From: CAZDET01 sp964504335
Lineage (GTDB): Bacteria > Bacteroidota > Bacteroidia > Chitinophagales > Saprospiraceae
Length of the DNA stretch: 22,857 nt
Direction of reading: 5' to 3'
Assembly (NCBI GenBank): GCA_964504335.1
Contig: CAZDET010000070.1
Span: forward strand, 1 to 22,857
A program made the position numbers and the translations under genes. The notes under the pieces are model-generated. The model saw only the letters and a program-made list of their open reading frames with translations, searched no databases and was not told the origin of the DNA. Of the stretch, positions 14,710 to 22,556 are shown piece after piece; the first letter of the stretch is position 1, and every line of letters begins with the position of its first letter.

Positions 14710-15046
14710 AGGTCCGCTGCTTGACGCGGGTAGTTTTCCGCTCGTCGAGGTGCAACTCTTCCTGATGGTCGATATCATTGTGGGGGCGCAGCCGCCGGGA
14801 GTACCGCTTCGTGCGCCGCTCGTGGTCGGCTTCCGCTTCGGCGTAGGCATCGGAGCCGAAGGCCCGAAATGCGTGGTTGGCAATGGCAATTCCCCATCCG
14901 AAAATCGGCCAGAAGAACCACCAATTACCGGGCGAGGTGGCCAGATTAAGTACGACAAAGAAAACGCTGAAAATCAGATAGCGGGCAAGGTGTCGGTAAA
15001 AGCGGCGCTTAGCCCTGTCTCGGCGATCAGACAGTTTGGAGTCCAT
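14687..15046 (-). CDS. 2TM domain-containing protein
   Basis: 119 aa. The 2TM domain covers residues 10-65: basic helix RRDRAKRRFYRHLARY, first membrane helix (22-37), the typical turn NLATSPGNWWFFWP, then GWGIAIANHAFRAFG (50-64). This is the pattern of the 2TM domain (PF13239) common in Bacteroidota, sometimes fused to LytTR or histidine kinases; here it stands alone. A charged cytoplasmic tail ends in SERDLV, like the DKDLV of the next gene upstream. The two are paralogues 62 bp apart. Function unknown; perhaps membrane-associated regulators. It overlaps the convergent outer-membrane protein gene by 23 bp. Confidence 0.88.
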   Translation of the reverse strand: MDSKLSDRRDRAKRRFYRHLARYLIFSVFFVVLNLATSPGNWWFFWPIFGWGIAIANHAFRAFGSDAYAEAEADHERRTKRYSRRLRPHNDIDHQEELHLDERKTTRVKQRTFSERDLV

Positions 15047-15108
15047 GGAGTCGGTTGATTTATGGTTAATAGATAATAATAAAAAACCCCATTTATCCCA
15101 AAGTTTAA

Positions 15109-15435
15109 CTACACTAGATCTTTATCGCGAATAGCCGGGCCGTCATCGTCGTTGTAGTTCTTCCGCTCGCGTTCTTCCATCCAGGCCTGCCAGTCTTCTC
15201 CGAACCAGCCGTTCGTACCCGGCCAACCAAATAACTTGACGTAGCGGCTAAATAGAATCGCTCCCCAGATCACACTAGCCAAAAACAAGCCTCCACTCGT
15301 CCGACCAAATACAAACAGAGCGACGACGACCGCATTAAAAATCAAAAAAGACCGAAAGTTGCGGTAGAACCGCATCTTAGGCGATTCATTGGAACGCTTT
15401 TCACAATAAGCAGATCGATTATTACAGGCTCCCAT
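15109..15435 (-). CDS. Small 2TM-like membrane protein, paralogue of the next gene
   Basis: 108 aa. It aligns by eye with its 2TM neighbour: PKMRFYRNFRSFLIFNAVVV (19-38) against RRFYRHLARYLIFSVFFVV, and ASVIWGAILFSRYVKLFG (53-70) against the second helix, then a Trp-rich stretch and the tail DKDLV. The turn is shorter and lacks TSPGNWWF, so it is a divergent member. Starting at the ATG at 15435 gives a cysteine-containing N-terminus (MGACNNRS); a later ATG at codon 21 would start right at the basic helix and cannot be excluded. It follows the four-helix protein gene after a 96-bp gap. Confidence 0.78.
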   Translation of the reverse strand: MGACNNRSAYCEKRSNESPKMRFYRNFRSFLIFNAVVVALFVFGRTSGGLFLASVIWGAILFSRYVKLFGWPGTNGWFGEDWQAWMEERERKNYNDDDGPAIRDKDLV

Positions 15436-15531
15436 CGTTTTTTCTTTCGAAATTAACCCTCAGCAGGCCTGTACGCTACTTTTTTCGACTGAAGCGTCCG
15501 ATTTCCAGGACGAACCAAGGAAAAAGAATTG

Positions 15532-15891
15532 TCAATCGGTAGGACGCACAAATAGTCGCCGCCCCAAGTTGCCCGTCAGCACACTCAAGCCACCAAAAAG
15601 CCCACCGATCAAAGCGGATACACCAACCATCGTCCAGGGGCCCATCCCTCCGAAGAGGGTCCCCATTCGGTCGGCTAGCATCCCCTGGTTTTGCCAGTTG
15701 ATCCAGGCGGCATAACCGCCCCACAGCAGGAGCGCTCCTAACAATCCGTACCCGAACGCCCGCCAGGGTGTCGGCTGCGCCAGCACCCCCAACAGCAACC
15801 CGACGACGAGCAAGCTGTACCAGGGGAAATAAACCTGTGCAATACCGGCCAGCAGCGGCAATAGCACCAACAACCAACGCGCATGGAACAT
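15532..15891 (-). CDS. Small four-helix membrane protein, unknown
   Basis: 119 aa, very hydrophobic, with four likely membrane helices at about 6-23, 25-38, 45-62 and 85-108, and few charged residues before the C-terminal RRLFVRPTD. No signal, lipobox or motif that I recognise; WQNQGMLADRMG is the only polar loop. It begins two bases after the stop codon of the penicillin acylase-family gene and so is almost certainly translated from the same mRNA. It could be an accessory or unrelated housekeeping membrane protein. Confidence 0.72.
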   Translation of the reverse strand: MFHARWLLVLLPLLAGIAQVYFPWYSLLVVGLLLGVLAQPTPWRAFGYGLLGALLLWGGYAAWINWQNQGMLADRMGTLFGGMGPWTMVGVSALIGGLFGGLSVLTGNLGRRLFVRPTD

Positions 15892-15893
15892 AA

Positions 15894-18320
15894 TTATTGG
15901 AGTTGAAGGGTCTCGACAATAGATTGACTGCGATCGGAACGATCGCGCATGAAAAACAGGTCGAAGTATCGGCCTTCGGCCCAGGGACCGACGCCGGTCG
16001 TGTAGTTTCGGCTTCCCGGATTACCCGACTGCCCGCCGGGGTAAACGCCCCAGGCCCGTACCTGCTCATCGAGGTGGACGATCATCCGCCAGCTCGGCCC
16101 CGACAGGTTGCCCCGAATCGCGTTGGGGGCATCTGCGTAGCCTCCCAGATAAAGCGTGTCGGAGGAAAACGCCGGAATATTGCCGAGGTGCCGGACTACC
16201 TTCGGCCGTTGCCCGGCGTAGGTGTAGTCCGAATGGAAGAAAGCAGCGGGCAATTCGCCTACCACACGCCGAAAGGCCCGCCTTGCGAGATCCTGGGCGC
16301 TTTCCCGATCGGAGGTATTCAGATCGTCGAAAAGCGGATCGTTTGGATGCTCCTCGAGCAATTCGATGAGTCGCCAGTCTTCCGGATAGATCACCTCCCC
16401 TTCCGCGTTGCGAATTTCATCTACGGTGGCGTCGTAGAGGGTATCCCACCATTGTTCGAACAAGACCGGCGCCTTTTCCTCCGGCTCGAAGCGGTACGAC
16501 CAGGCCTTCAGCAATTCGTAGCAGCGGCGCTCCGCGTCGTTCATTTCCATGGAGTCGACCAGGGGGAGCAACACCGGTAGGGCATCGGCGGGGAATAAGC
16601 TGTAGTTATCGAGTTGCAACTGCTGCATATCGCGGTAGGTTACCCCCGTCATTTCGGCCAATCGCTGGTGGATGTAGCGCCCCCGGTAGTCGTCGAACCG
16701 ACCGAGATAGTAATAAGGATAAGAAGGATCGGCACTTCGCTGATTCGCCGACCCGACAAAACCGCGGGTCGGGTTGTGCTCGGCCGGTACCTGCTCGGGT
16801 GGGATGATGCCGGCCCATTGGTGATCGGATCGGCTGCCGTCCTGCACAAACCTGCCCTGGGCGGGCCGCCGCAAAGGGAAGGCTCCAGTCACGGTCAGTC
16901 CGATATCGCCGTCGCGCGCGGCGAATACGAAATTGGAGGAAGGAGTTGTAAAATTTCGCAAAGCGGCTCGATAATCCGCATAATTACGCGCCTTCATCAG
17001 CCCGATAAAGGTCCGAATTACGTTGAAGGAATCCAGTTCTGCACCTTCGTGGGCCATCCACCGCATGGCCAGCGCCGTGTTGGGAACGTCGGTCGAGTCG
17101 TAGACCACCGGCCCCCAAATCGTCCAGGGCGTGCGTAAGGTATCGGCAGCAGCTCCCTTCACCTGAATGGTATCGATCACCGGTTCAACTGCCGTGGGGG
17201 CTCCGTCGAGCAGGTAGGTGCGTTGGGCCGGATCGGCCCATTCGATTCGGTACCAATCCAGCACGTCGTGACTCACATTCGTAATGCCCCAGGCGATATC
17301 TTCGTTGAACCCGACGATGATTCCCGGAACGCCGGGAAGCGTTACTCCGTAGCTATTGACCTCAGGGGTATGAATCTGCACTTCGTACCAAATGGCGGGC
17401 AAGGTGAGGTTGAGGTGCATATCATTGGCCAGCAGCGGGTTGCCCGAGGCCGTCCGGCTGCCGCTCAGGGCCCAGTTGTTGGAGCCGAGCCCGTCGGGAG
17501 CTGCCGGGGGAAAGTGGACGTTGGGTATCTGTTGCGATAGCTCGGGAAGGGAATCCAGTTGCCGCACCGGCTCGAAGGCCCATTCCTGATCGGCACTGAT
17601 AACCGGCGACTGCCGCGGGTTGCGTTCGGGATAATAGCGTTCGAACCAATCACTCCCGAAACGCGCGCGCATTTGGCTGGCGGCGATATCGTCGGCGCGC
17701 ATGCAGAGTATTTGGGCCATATTCTTAAAGTAGAGCGCCGTTTTGAAGGGCGTCCAGGGTTCCGGGGCGTATCCCAGCAATTTGAATTCCAGGGGATAAT
17801 CGGCCGGCTCGAGATTGGTAATGTACGCATTGGCCCCCGCACTGTAGGCTTCGATGAAGGCATAACTTTCCTGGTCCCGCTGCCAGATTTCCAGGGCGCG
17901 CCGGGCGGCTACGCGAAATCCTTTCTTCCGTTGGTCGCGATCGCGCTCTATCAGGCTGGGGCCAAAGAGCTCGGCCAGCCGTCCGCCGACCGCCCGAATG
18001 GAGATATCCATTTGCCAGAGCCGGTCGCGCGCTTCGACGTAGCCTTGCAAAAAGGCGGCATCGGTCAGCGATGGGGCAAAAATGTGCGGCACCCCCCGTT
18101 CGTCTATGAGTACCTCACCCGTGTATGGCGCATCGGAAGGTATAGATAGCACTGTACCTTCCGGCACTTGCACCGACTCGGCGTTTTGCCAAAATCCTTC
18201 GAAAGGAGACAATAGGGGGCCCATTGCCGGGAGCGGAGTGCCGAATGGCTGGTAGGTATTCCCTACCCAAAACAGAACGGAGAGCAGCGCAGCGCTCAAC
18301 AAAAACTTTATCCAGGGCAT
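15894..18320 (-). CDS. Penicillin acylase family protein (Ntn hydrolase)
   Basis: 808 aa, the usual length for the precursor. An N-terminal hydrophobic segment (residues 3-20) exports it or anchors it to the membrane. The alpha part has GEVLIDERGVPHIFA and GYVEARDRLWQMDISIRAVGGRLAE (93-117), typical of the family. GLGSNNWALSG (277-287) contains the autocleavage site, so Ser280 would become the N-terminal nucleophile of the beta chain; NDMHLNLTLPAIWYEV (299-314) and SANQR are conserved beta-chain motifs. Such enzymes cut amide bonds (penicillins, acyl-homoserine lactones, aculeacin, other N-acyl compounds), so quorum quenching or lipopeptide cleavage is possible but unproven. It is divergent from the lipoprotein gene, with only 16 bp between start codons. 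Confidence 0.95.
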   Translation of the reverse strand: MPWIKFLLSAALLSVLFWVGNTYQPFGTPLPAMGPLLSPFEGFWQNAESVQVPEGTVLSIPSDAPYTGEVLIDERGVPHIFAPSLTDAAFLQGYVEARDRLWQMDISIRAVGGRLAELFGPSLIERDRDQRKKGFRVAARRALEIWQRDQESYAFIEAYSAGANAYITNLEPADYPLEFKLLGYAPEPWTPFKTALYFKNMAQILCMRADDIAASQMRARFGSDWFERYYPERNPRQSPVISADQEWAFEPVRQLDSLPELSQQIPNVHFPPAAPDGLGSNNWALSGSRTASGNPLLANDMHLNLTLPAIWYEVQIHTPEVNSYGVTLPGVPGIIVGFNEDIAWGITNVSHDVLDWYRIEWADPAQRTYLLDGAPTAVEPVIDTIQVKGAAADTLRTPWTIWGPVVYDSTDVPNTALAMRWMAHEGAELDSFNVIRTFIGLMKARNYADYRAALRNFTTPSSNFVFAARDGDIGLTVTGAFPLRRPAQGRFVQDGSRSDHQWAGIIPPEQVPAEHNPTRGFVGSANQRSADPSYPYYYLGRFDDYRGRYIHQRLAEMTGVTYRDMQQLQLDNYSLFPADALPVLLPLVDSMEMNDAERRCYELLKAWSYRFEPEEKAPVLFEQWWDTLYDATVDEIRNAEGEVIYPEDWRLIELLEEHPNDPLFDDLNTSDRESAQDLARRAFRRVVGELPAAFFHSDYTYAGQRPKVVRHLGNIPAFSSDTLYLGGYADAPNAIRGNLSGPSWRMIVHLDEQVRAWGVYPGGQSGNPGSRNYTTGVGPWAEGRYFDLFFMRDRSDRSQSIVETLQLQ

Positions 18321-18336
18321 GCTGTTCGTTTAGGGC

Positions 18337-18879
18337 ATGGCAAAATATAGATTTTCCGCTTACCTTTTCGCCCTGCTCTGCCTGACTTGCTGCGAAGAGC
18401 GCCCTCCCTCCAATCGGGTGGGGCACGCGGATGTGCGCACGTCCAATCCGTCTCGCCTGTACTTCAATAATTTGCGCCAAACCGACTACATCCGCTCGGA
18501 TTCGACCAGAGGCATGGACCGCTATCAATTTCGGGCCTTTCCCGATTCCAGCAATCAACCGGTGTTTATGCCCATCATTCTCGACAATTGGATAGAGGAT
18601 GAAGCCTACCTTCAATTTGAGGCACTCCCCTACCCCGGCACTTATGCACAGCCGCTTCAGTTTATTGTGAATTCCAGGGATACCATTCGCCTGGCTTCCT
18701 CCAACGCGCTGGATCAACTTACTTTCGGAAGACAATTACTAGTGGCGCTGCGCAGTAATCAGCCCCTGATGGTGGTGACGGCCACCGGAGGCACCAAGCC
18801 GTTATACCAGAAGGGCTACGGCAGCGATTGGACCCGAACGGTCTTGGATGATTATTTCAAACTTGTAGACGATCAGTAG
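18337..18879 (+). CDS. Small putative lipoprotein, unknown function
   Basis: 180 aa with a signal peptide (MAKYRFSAYLFALLCL) and two cysteines, C18-C19, in LTCCEE; C19 fits the lipidated position but the -1 residue is Cys rather than Gly/Ala/Ser, so the lipobox is imperfect. The mature protein has no domain I recognise. Its short beta-type segments (QFRAFPDSSNQPVFMPIILD, LQFEALPYPGTYAQPLQF, LLVALRSNQPLMVVTATGGT) look like an all-beta periplasmic fold. A role beside the divergent penicillin acylase is suggested only by position. The antisense ORF at 18115-18735 lies over both genes and is not real. Confidence 0.8.
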   Translation: MAKYRFSAYLFALLCLTCCEERPPSNRVGHADVRTSNPSRLYFNNLRQTDYIRSDSTRGMDRYQFRAFPDSSNQPVFMPIILDNWIEDEAYLQFEALPYPGTYAQPLQFIVNSRDTIRLASSNALDQLTFGRQLLVALRSNQPLMVVTATGGTKPLYQKGYGSDWTRTVLDDYFKLVDDQ

Positions 18880-19063
18880 GTGGGCGAATTATTTTTCTCT
18901 ACATACATTATAATAATAACATATTCAATAACGTTAGGTTGATAATTGCCTCTAAGCAAGCCTAAAATCCACGGCTTCCCGCTTTTGTTACTCCTTAAGT
19001 ATACTGTAAAAATTCAGGGTTCCAGCTTTGAATCCACCTAAAAATCCGCTATTATTGTAGGAG

Positions 19064-19135
19064 AAAAAAGTAGTTTTTGTGTTTATTTGTTTGGGTTAGA
19101 GGCCCTTGCTTCGTAACGGAGCGAGGGTTTTTTTT
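19064..19135 (+). ncRNA. Candidate small RNA (low confidence)
   Basis: TTTG (19027-19030), a 19-nt spacer and TATTATTG (19050-19057) fit the phylum's -33/-7 promoter with one mismatch. A start near 19064 and the terminator ending at 19135 would give a transcript of about 70 nt, A/U-rich at the 5' end and with one strong hairpin at the 3' end. The alternative is that the hairpin only ends the lipoprotein mRNA, 220 nt after its stop. Confidence 0.3.
19103..19135 (+). terminator. Rho-independent terminator, plus strand
   Basis: An 8-bp stem, CCCTTGCT (19103-19110) with AGCGAGGG (19120-19127), one G-T pair, 9-nt loop, followed directly by eight T residues. It ends the lipoprotein transcript and/or the small-RNA candidate. 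Confidence 0.85.
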
Positions 19136-19184
19136 ATAATTAATTCATTGCAATCTTCAAATTTAAGTGTGCGCTTGGACAAAA

Positions 19185-19223
19185 TGAAAACAAAAGCCCT
19201 GATCGAAATCAGTCGATCGGGGC
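19185..19223 (-). terminator. Terminator of the DUF1573 gene
   Basis: A 10-bp stem (19196-19205 with 19214-19223, one wobble or mismatch) with an 8-nt loop. On the minus strand it is followed by TTTTGTTTTCATTTT. It lies 45 bp after the stop codon of the DUF1573 gene. Confidence 0.82.
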
Positions 19224-19267
19224 TTTCAGGGCCTTCAAAAAAGGCAAACTAAAAAAATTAGTTGGAT

Positions 19268-19705
19268 TTAGTTACCACCACCGTTGAAGATGCCGTTTTG
19301 CTTAGCGGGGACGCCATCGGGCTCGGCGGGCTTCGGTTCTACCTTTCCTTTGATGGTCAGGATGATCGGCTCGGCGCTGGCGTTGGTAGTAAGGGTAACG
19401 CGCTTGGTGAACGGACCGGGGCGGTTCGTATCGTAGCGCACCTTGATTTCGGCAGAGGTACCGGGAGCAATGGCACCCTGGGGAACCTCAGGAACGGTGC
19501 AGCCACAGCTACCCTTTGCGTTGGTGATCAGCAGCGGAGCGTCGCCGGTATTCGTAAAGGTAAAGATGCGATAAGGATCAGAACCTTGAGCGATTGTTCC
19601 GTAGTCGATCTCCGTAGCTTCGAACTCCATCTTTGGAGTTCCCTGTGCGAAGGCGGTGACGGACAGTCCAAGTGCCAAGGCGAAAAGAAAGAAAATACGC
19701 TTCAT
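19268..19705 (-). CDS. DUF1573 domain secreted protein
   Basis: 145 aa; signal peptide 1-20 (MKRIFFLFALALGLSVTAFA, cleavage before QGTPKM). The mature protein is one DUF1573 domain, an immunoglobulin-like beta sandwich: FTFTNTGDAPLLI (48-60), the hallmark SCGCT (66-70), PGTSAEIKVRYDT, FTKRVTLTTNA and IILTIKGKVEP. These proteins are abundant in Bacteroidota; their role is unknown, probably periplasmic or surface. The chosen ATG is the start of a normal signal peptide; a longer reading frame extends 35 codons upstream past the -7 promoter element at 19755-19762, which supports the shorter form. A short Gly/Asn tail ends the protein. Confidence 0.93.
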   Translation of the reverse strand: MKRIFFLFALALGLSVTAFAQGTPKMEFEATEIDYGTIAQGSDPYRIFTFTNTGDAPLLITNAKGSCGCTVPEVPQGAIAPGTSAEIKVRYDTNRPGPFTKRVTLTTNASAEPIILTIKGKVEPKPAEPDGVPAKQNGIFNGGGN

Positions 19706-19754
19706 GGTTTTAGTTCTTGCATGAATGAAATAAAAACCCGGAAAGGTTGCACGA

Positions 19755-19762
19755 CAAAGGTA
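19755..19762 (-). promoter_or_regulatory. -7 promoter element of the DUF1573 gene
   Basis: Minus-strand TACCTTTG matches TAnnTTTG exactly. No clear TTTG is seen at the expected -33 place. A start near 19748 would give a leader of about 43 nt. Confidence 0.4.
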
Positions 19763-19993
19763 GGCAATGCGCCAGGCTGGTCCTCTTAATGAGAAGTTAA
19801 CAGCTCGCAAAGACCCCGTTGCCTTTCGGGCTACCCTTAAACCTTCGACACCCCTCCCTGTTTTTGCGTAGAAGCCAAATTTTATGTAAATTAGCAGGTG
19901 GTACTCCCCAATAAAAGCAAATTAAATTTTGCCAATTGTTAGTTTTTGGTTTATGCCAAATGATATAAGCTATTCGAACCACCACCACAAATT

Positions 19994-20030
19994 ATACCGG
20001 ACGATTACCGTCGCCATCCGGTATTTTATT
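19994..20030 (+). promoter_or_regulatory. Leader stem-loop before the E1 dehydrogenase gene
   Basis: A perfect 8-bp inverted repeat, ATACCGGA (19994-20001) and TCCGGTAT (20017-20024), with a 15-nt loop, followed by TTTTATT. It ends about 38 nt before the ATG at 20063. It resembles an intrinsic terminator or attenuator in the 5' leader; it could also be the end of an undetected transcript or an operator. Confidence 0.45.
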
Positions 20031-20062
20031 CCATGAATTCATTGACCTAACCAACCTCTGAA

Positions 20063-22471
20063 ATGGTAGATAACAATCTGTTGCGTGCACCTGGAAACTT
20101 GGAAGGATCTGATCAGGAATTGACCCGGGAAGAAATCTGGCGCGATTTTCAGATTTGTTGCATTAGCCGGGAGGCCAGTTTACTGGCGCGCCGGGAGGTC
20201 CTAACCGGGAAGGCCAAATTCGGCATTACCGGCGACGGCAAGGAAGTGCCCCAGGTGGCGATGGCCCGGGCGTTCCGCCGGGGTGATTTTCGCTCGGGTT
20301 ACTACCGCGACCAAACCTTTATGTTTGCGCTGGGGCTTTCGACCGTCGAAGATTTCTTTGCCCAGCTTTACTCCGACCCCAAAAACGATCCGTTTTCCGG
20401 CGGCCGGCAAATGAATAGCCACTTCGCCACGCCCCTCATCGACGATCAGGACAACTGGATCGAACAGAAGGCAGCATACAACATCAGTTCCGATATATCT
20501 TCTACCGGTGGTCAAATGGCCCGGGCGCTCGGATTGGCCCTGGCCAGCAAAAAATACCGGGAAAACGCCGCCTTGCAAAGTACCCCCTTTTCGAATGCCG
20601 GTAATGAAGTGGTCTTTTGTACCATCGGCGATGCCAGCACTTCCGAAGGGGTATTCTGGGAGACGCTCAATGCGGCGGCCGTCCAGCAGGTACCCCTGGC
20701 TACCTTCGTCTGGGACGACGGCTACGGCATCAGCGTACCCATCAAGTATCAAACCACCAAGGGCAGTATCAGCGAAGCACTGAGCGGCCTCGCAGGTCCT
20801 GCCGGAACGGGATTGCAGATTTACCAGGAAAAAGGCTGGGACTACGATGGGCTGATCGACCTGTTTCGCACGGCCATCGAACAGATGCGGGAGACCCACC
20901 AACCCGCCCTCTTTCACATCACCGAGCTGACCCAGCCCCAGGGGCATTCCACTTCCGGATCGCACGAGCGCTACAAAAGCCAGGAGCGCCTCGAATGGGA
21001 GCGCGACAACGATTGCATCAAGCGCATGGGCGAATGGATGGTGCGCGAGGGGATGGCCACCGAGGAGGAAATCACCACCGTACGCAAGGAGGCAAAAGCT
21101 TACGTAAAAGCCTGCCGCGACCGCGCCTGGAAGACCTTCAACCAAGGCAGCAAGGAACCACTTACCCAGCTGCGCAGCATCTACCAGGAATTGCAGGGAC
21201 TACAAATCGATTTGATCGCTGATCTGGAACGCGAGCTAAAGGTCCATACCCATCCGCTCATCAGCGAAGTAACCCAGAACGCCCGGCGCTTGTACTTCTT
21301 TCTGCGCACCGAACAACATCCGCTGGCCGATCGGGTGAAGGCCCTATTGGATTCGATTTACGTCGAGGCCGAAACGAACTACCACACCCATTTATACAGT
21401 GAGAGCTCCCAAAGTGCAGTGGCCGTAAAATCCGTACCGGCCGTCTACTCCGACGATGCTCCAACCGTAAACGGCTACGAAATCCTCAACCGCTTTTTCG
21501 ACCGCAAACTGAACGACTTACCCACCCTCCACGCCTTCGGAGAAGACCTCGGGCAGATCGGTGGCGTCAACCAGGGCTTCGCCGGGCTGCAAGACAAGTA
21601 CGGGGAGCCAAGGGTCTTCGACACCGGCATTCGCGAATGGACCATCATGGGTCAGGCCATCGGTATGGCCATGCGCGGCCTGCGGCCGATCGGCGAAATC
21701 CAGTACCTCGATTACCTGATCTACGGCCTCGAACCACTGACGGATGATCTGGCCACCCTCCGCTGGCGCAGCAACAACCTGCAGATGGCGCCGGCCATCG
21801 TCCGCACCCGCGGGCACCGGTTGGAAGGCATCTGGCACGCGGGCTCCCCACTGGGCATGATCATCAATTCGCTGCGCGGCATATACGTCTGCGTGCCCCG
21901 CAACATGGTGCAGGCGGCCGGCATGTACAACACGCTGCTGCAATCCAGCGACCCCGGTATCGTCATCGAATGCCTCAACGGCTACCGCCTCAAAGAGCGT
22001 GTTCCCGACAACCTCGGCGACTTCACCGTACCCCTGGGCCAGGTAGACCTCCTCCGCCAGGGCGATGCCGCCACCCTGATCACCTACGGTTCCTGCGTGC
22101 GCGTCGCCCAATCGGCCTGCGAGCAACTAGACCAATACGGCATCCACGTAGAGCTGATCGACGTCCAGACGCTGCTCCCCTTCGACCGCAGCCACCAGAT
22201 CGTCGAAAGCGTGGCCCGCACCAACCGCCTGGTCATCCTCGACGAAGACGTACCCGGCGGCGCCTCGGCCTACATGCTCCAGCAAGTGCTGGAAGTACAA
22301 GGCGCCTACCGCCACCTCGACGCGCAGCCGGTCACCATTACCGCCGCCCCCCACCGCCCCCCCTACGGCTCGGACGGCGACTACTTCAGCAAACCCAACC
22401 CCGAGGATGTCTTCGAAGCGATCTACGGCATGGTGCGCGAGGCGGCTCCGCGGGAGTATCCGGCGTTGTGA
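20063..22471 (+). CDS. Fused E1 alpha/beta 2-oxoacid dehydrogenase (TPP-dependent)
   Basis: 802 aa, E1-alpha (about 20-400) fused to E1-beta (about 468-802), a form common in Bacteroidota and often named 2-oxoisovalerate dehydrogenase or 'dehydrogenase E1 component'. With E2 and E3 (not in the window) it decarboxylates a 2-oxoacid, probably branched-chain or pyruvate, to acyl-CoA. The thiamine-diphosphate motif starts at GDASTSEGVFWETLNAA (189-205) and ends at WDDGYGIS (217-224), where the usual NN is DD. E1-beta has FGEDLGQIGGVNQGF, RVFDTGIREWTIMGQAIGMA and the C-terminal transketolase domain (ATLITYGSCVRVA, IDVQTLLPFD, LDEDVPGG). About 65 residues of charged linker join the halves. It stands alone, before an octamer repeat and a tRNA gene. 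Confidence 0.95.
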   Translation: MVDNNLLRAPGNLEGSDQELTREEIWRDFQICCISREASLLARREVLTGKAKFGITGDGKEVPQVAMARAFRRGDFRSGYYRDQTFMFALGLSTVEDFFAQLYSDPKNDPFSGGRQMNSHFATPLIDDQDNWIEQKAAYNISSDISSTGGQMARALGLALASKKYRENAALQSTPFSNAGNEVVFCTIGDASTSEGVFWETLNAAAVQQVPLATFVWDDGYGISVPIKYQTTKGSISEALSGLAGPAGTGLQIYQEKGWDYDGLIDLFRTAIEQMRETHQPALFHITELTQPQGHSTSGSHERYKSQERLEWERDNDCIKRMGEWMVREGMATEEEITTVRKEAKAYVKACRDRAWKTFNQGSKEPLTQLRSIYQELQGLQIDLIADLERELKVHTHPLISEVTQNARRLYFFLRTEQHPLADRVKALLDSIYVEAETNYHTHLYSESSQSAVAVKSVPAVYSDDAPTVNGYEILNRFFDRKLNDLPTLHAFGEDLGQIGGVNQGFAGLQDKYGEPRVFDTGIREWTIMGQAIGMAMRGLRPIGEIQYLDYLIYGLEPLTDDLATLRWRSNNLQMAPAIVRTRGHRLEGIWHAGSPLGMIINSLRGIYVCVPRNMVQAAGMYNTLLQSSDPGIVIECLNGYRLKERVPDNLGDFTVPLGQVDLLRQGDAATLITYGSCVRVAQSACEQLDQYGIHVELIDVQTLLPFDRSHQIVESVARTNRLVILDEDVPGGASAYMLQQVLEVQGAYRHLDAQPVTITAAPHRPPYGSDGDYFSKPNPEDVFEAIYGMVREAAPREYPAL

Positions 22472-22556
22472 TTGGTACTTTGGTCTTTTGGTACTTTGGT
22501 CTATTCCCAGTTTCCACTTGTAGTACTTTAGTCATTTAGTTCATTAGTACTTTAGT
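22469..22556 (+). repeat. Degenerate 8-bp tandem repeat
   Basis: Eleven octamers in strict 8-bp register, starting with the stop codon of the E1 gene. Clear units are ACTTTGGT (22477, 22493), CTTTTGGT (22485), ACTTTAGT (22525, 22549), CATTTAGT (22533) and TCATTAGT (22541); the middle units at 22501-22516 have drifted most. The longer word (A/G)GTACTTT(A/G)GTC appears four times at spacings of 16, 32 and 24 bp, all multiples of eight. Confidence 0.75.

Larger units (their letters stand above)
18880..19267. other. Gene-free 388-bp region with two opposed terminators
   Basis: No convincing ORF. It is A/T-rich compared with its surroundings. The part after the lipoprotein (18880-19026) shows nothing clear. 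A plus-strand promoter-like pair and terminator lie at 19027-19135, and the terminator of the DUF1573 gene lies at 19185-19223. The region may simply hold two transcript ends, or a small RNA. Confidence 0.5.
19706..20062. other. Divergent intergenic region between DUF1573 and E1 genes
   Basis: 357 bp without a convincing gene; a short minus-strand frame at 19797-19988 has no protein-like features. It carries the -7 element of the DUF1573 gene (19755-19762) and, near the other end, a leader hairpin (19994-20024) before the E1 gene. No good promoter match was found for the E1 gene; several T-rich near-matches lie around 19925-19960. Confidence 0.5.

Noticed and set aside
18115..18735. 206-aa minus-strand ORF over the lipoprotein gene
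   Set aside because: It overlaps both the acylase start and the lipoprotein, which have signal sequences and protein-like composition; the ORF has no recognisable motif.
20201..21145. 314-aa minus-strand ORF inside the E1 gene
   Set aside because: It lies wholly antisense to the conserved E1-alpha domain and reflects the high G+C codon bias of that gene; the same holds for 21518-22126.
22469..22556. CRISPR array or coding repeat
   Set aside because: The units are 8 bp without spacers, and no frame gives a repeat protein; no cas genes are near.
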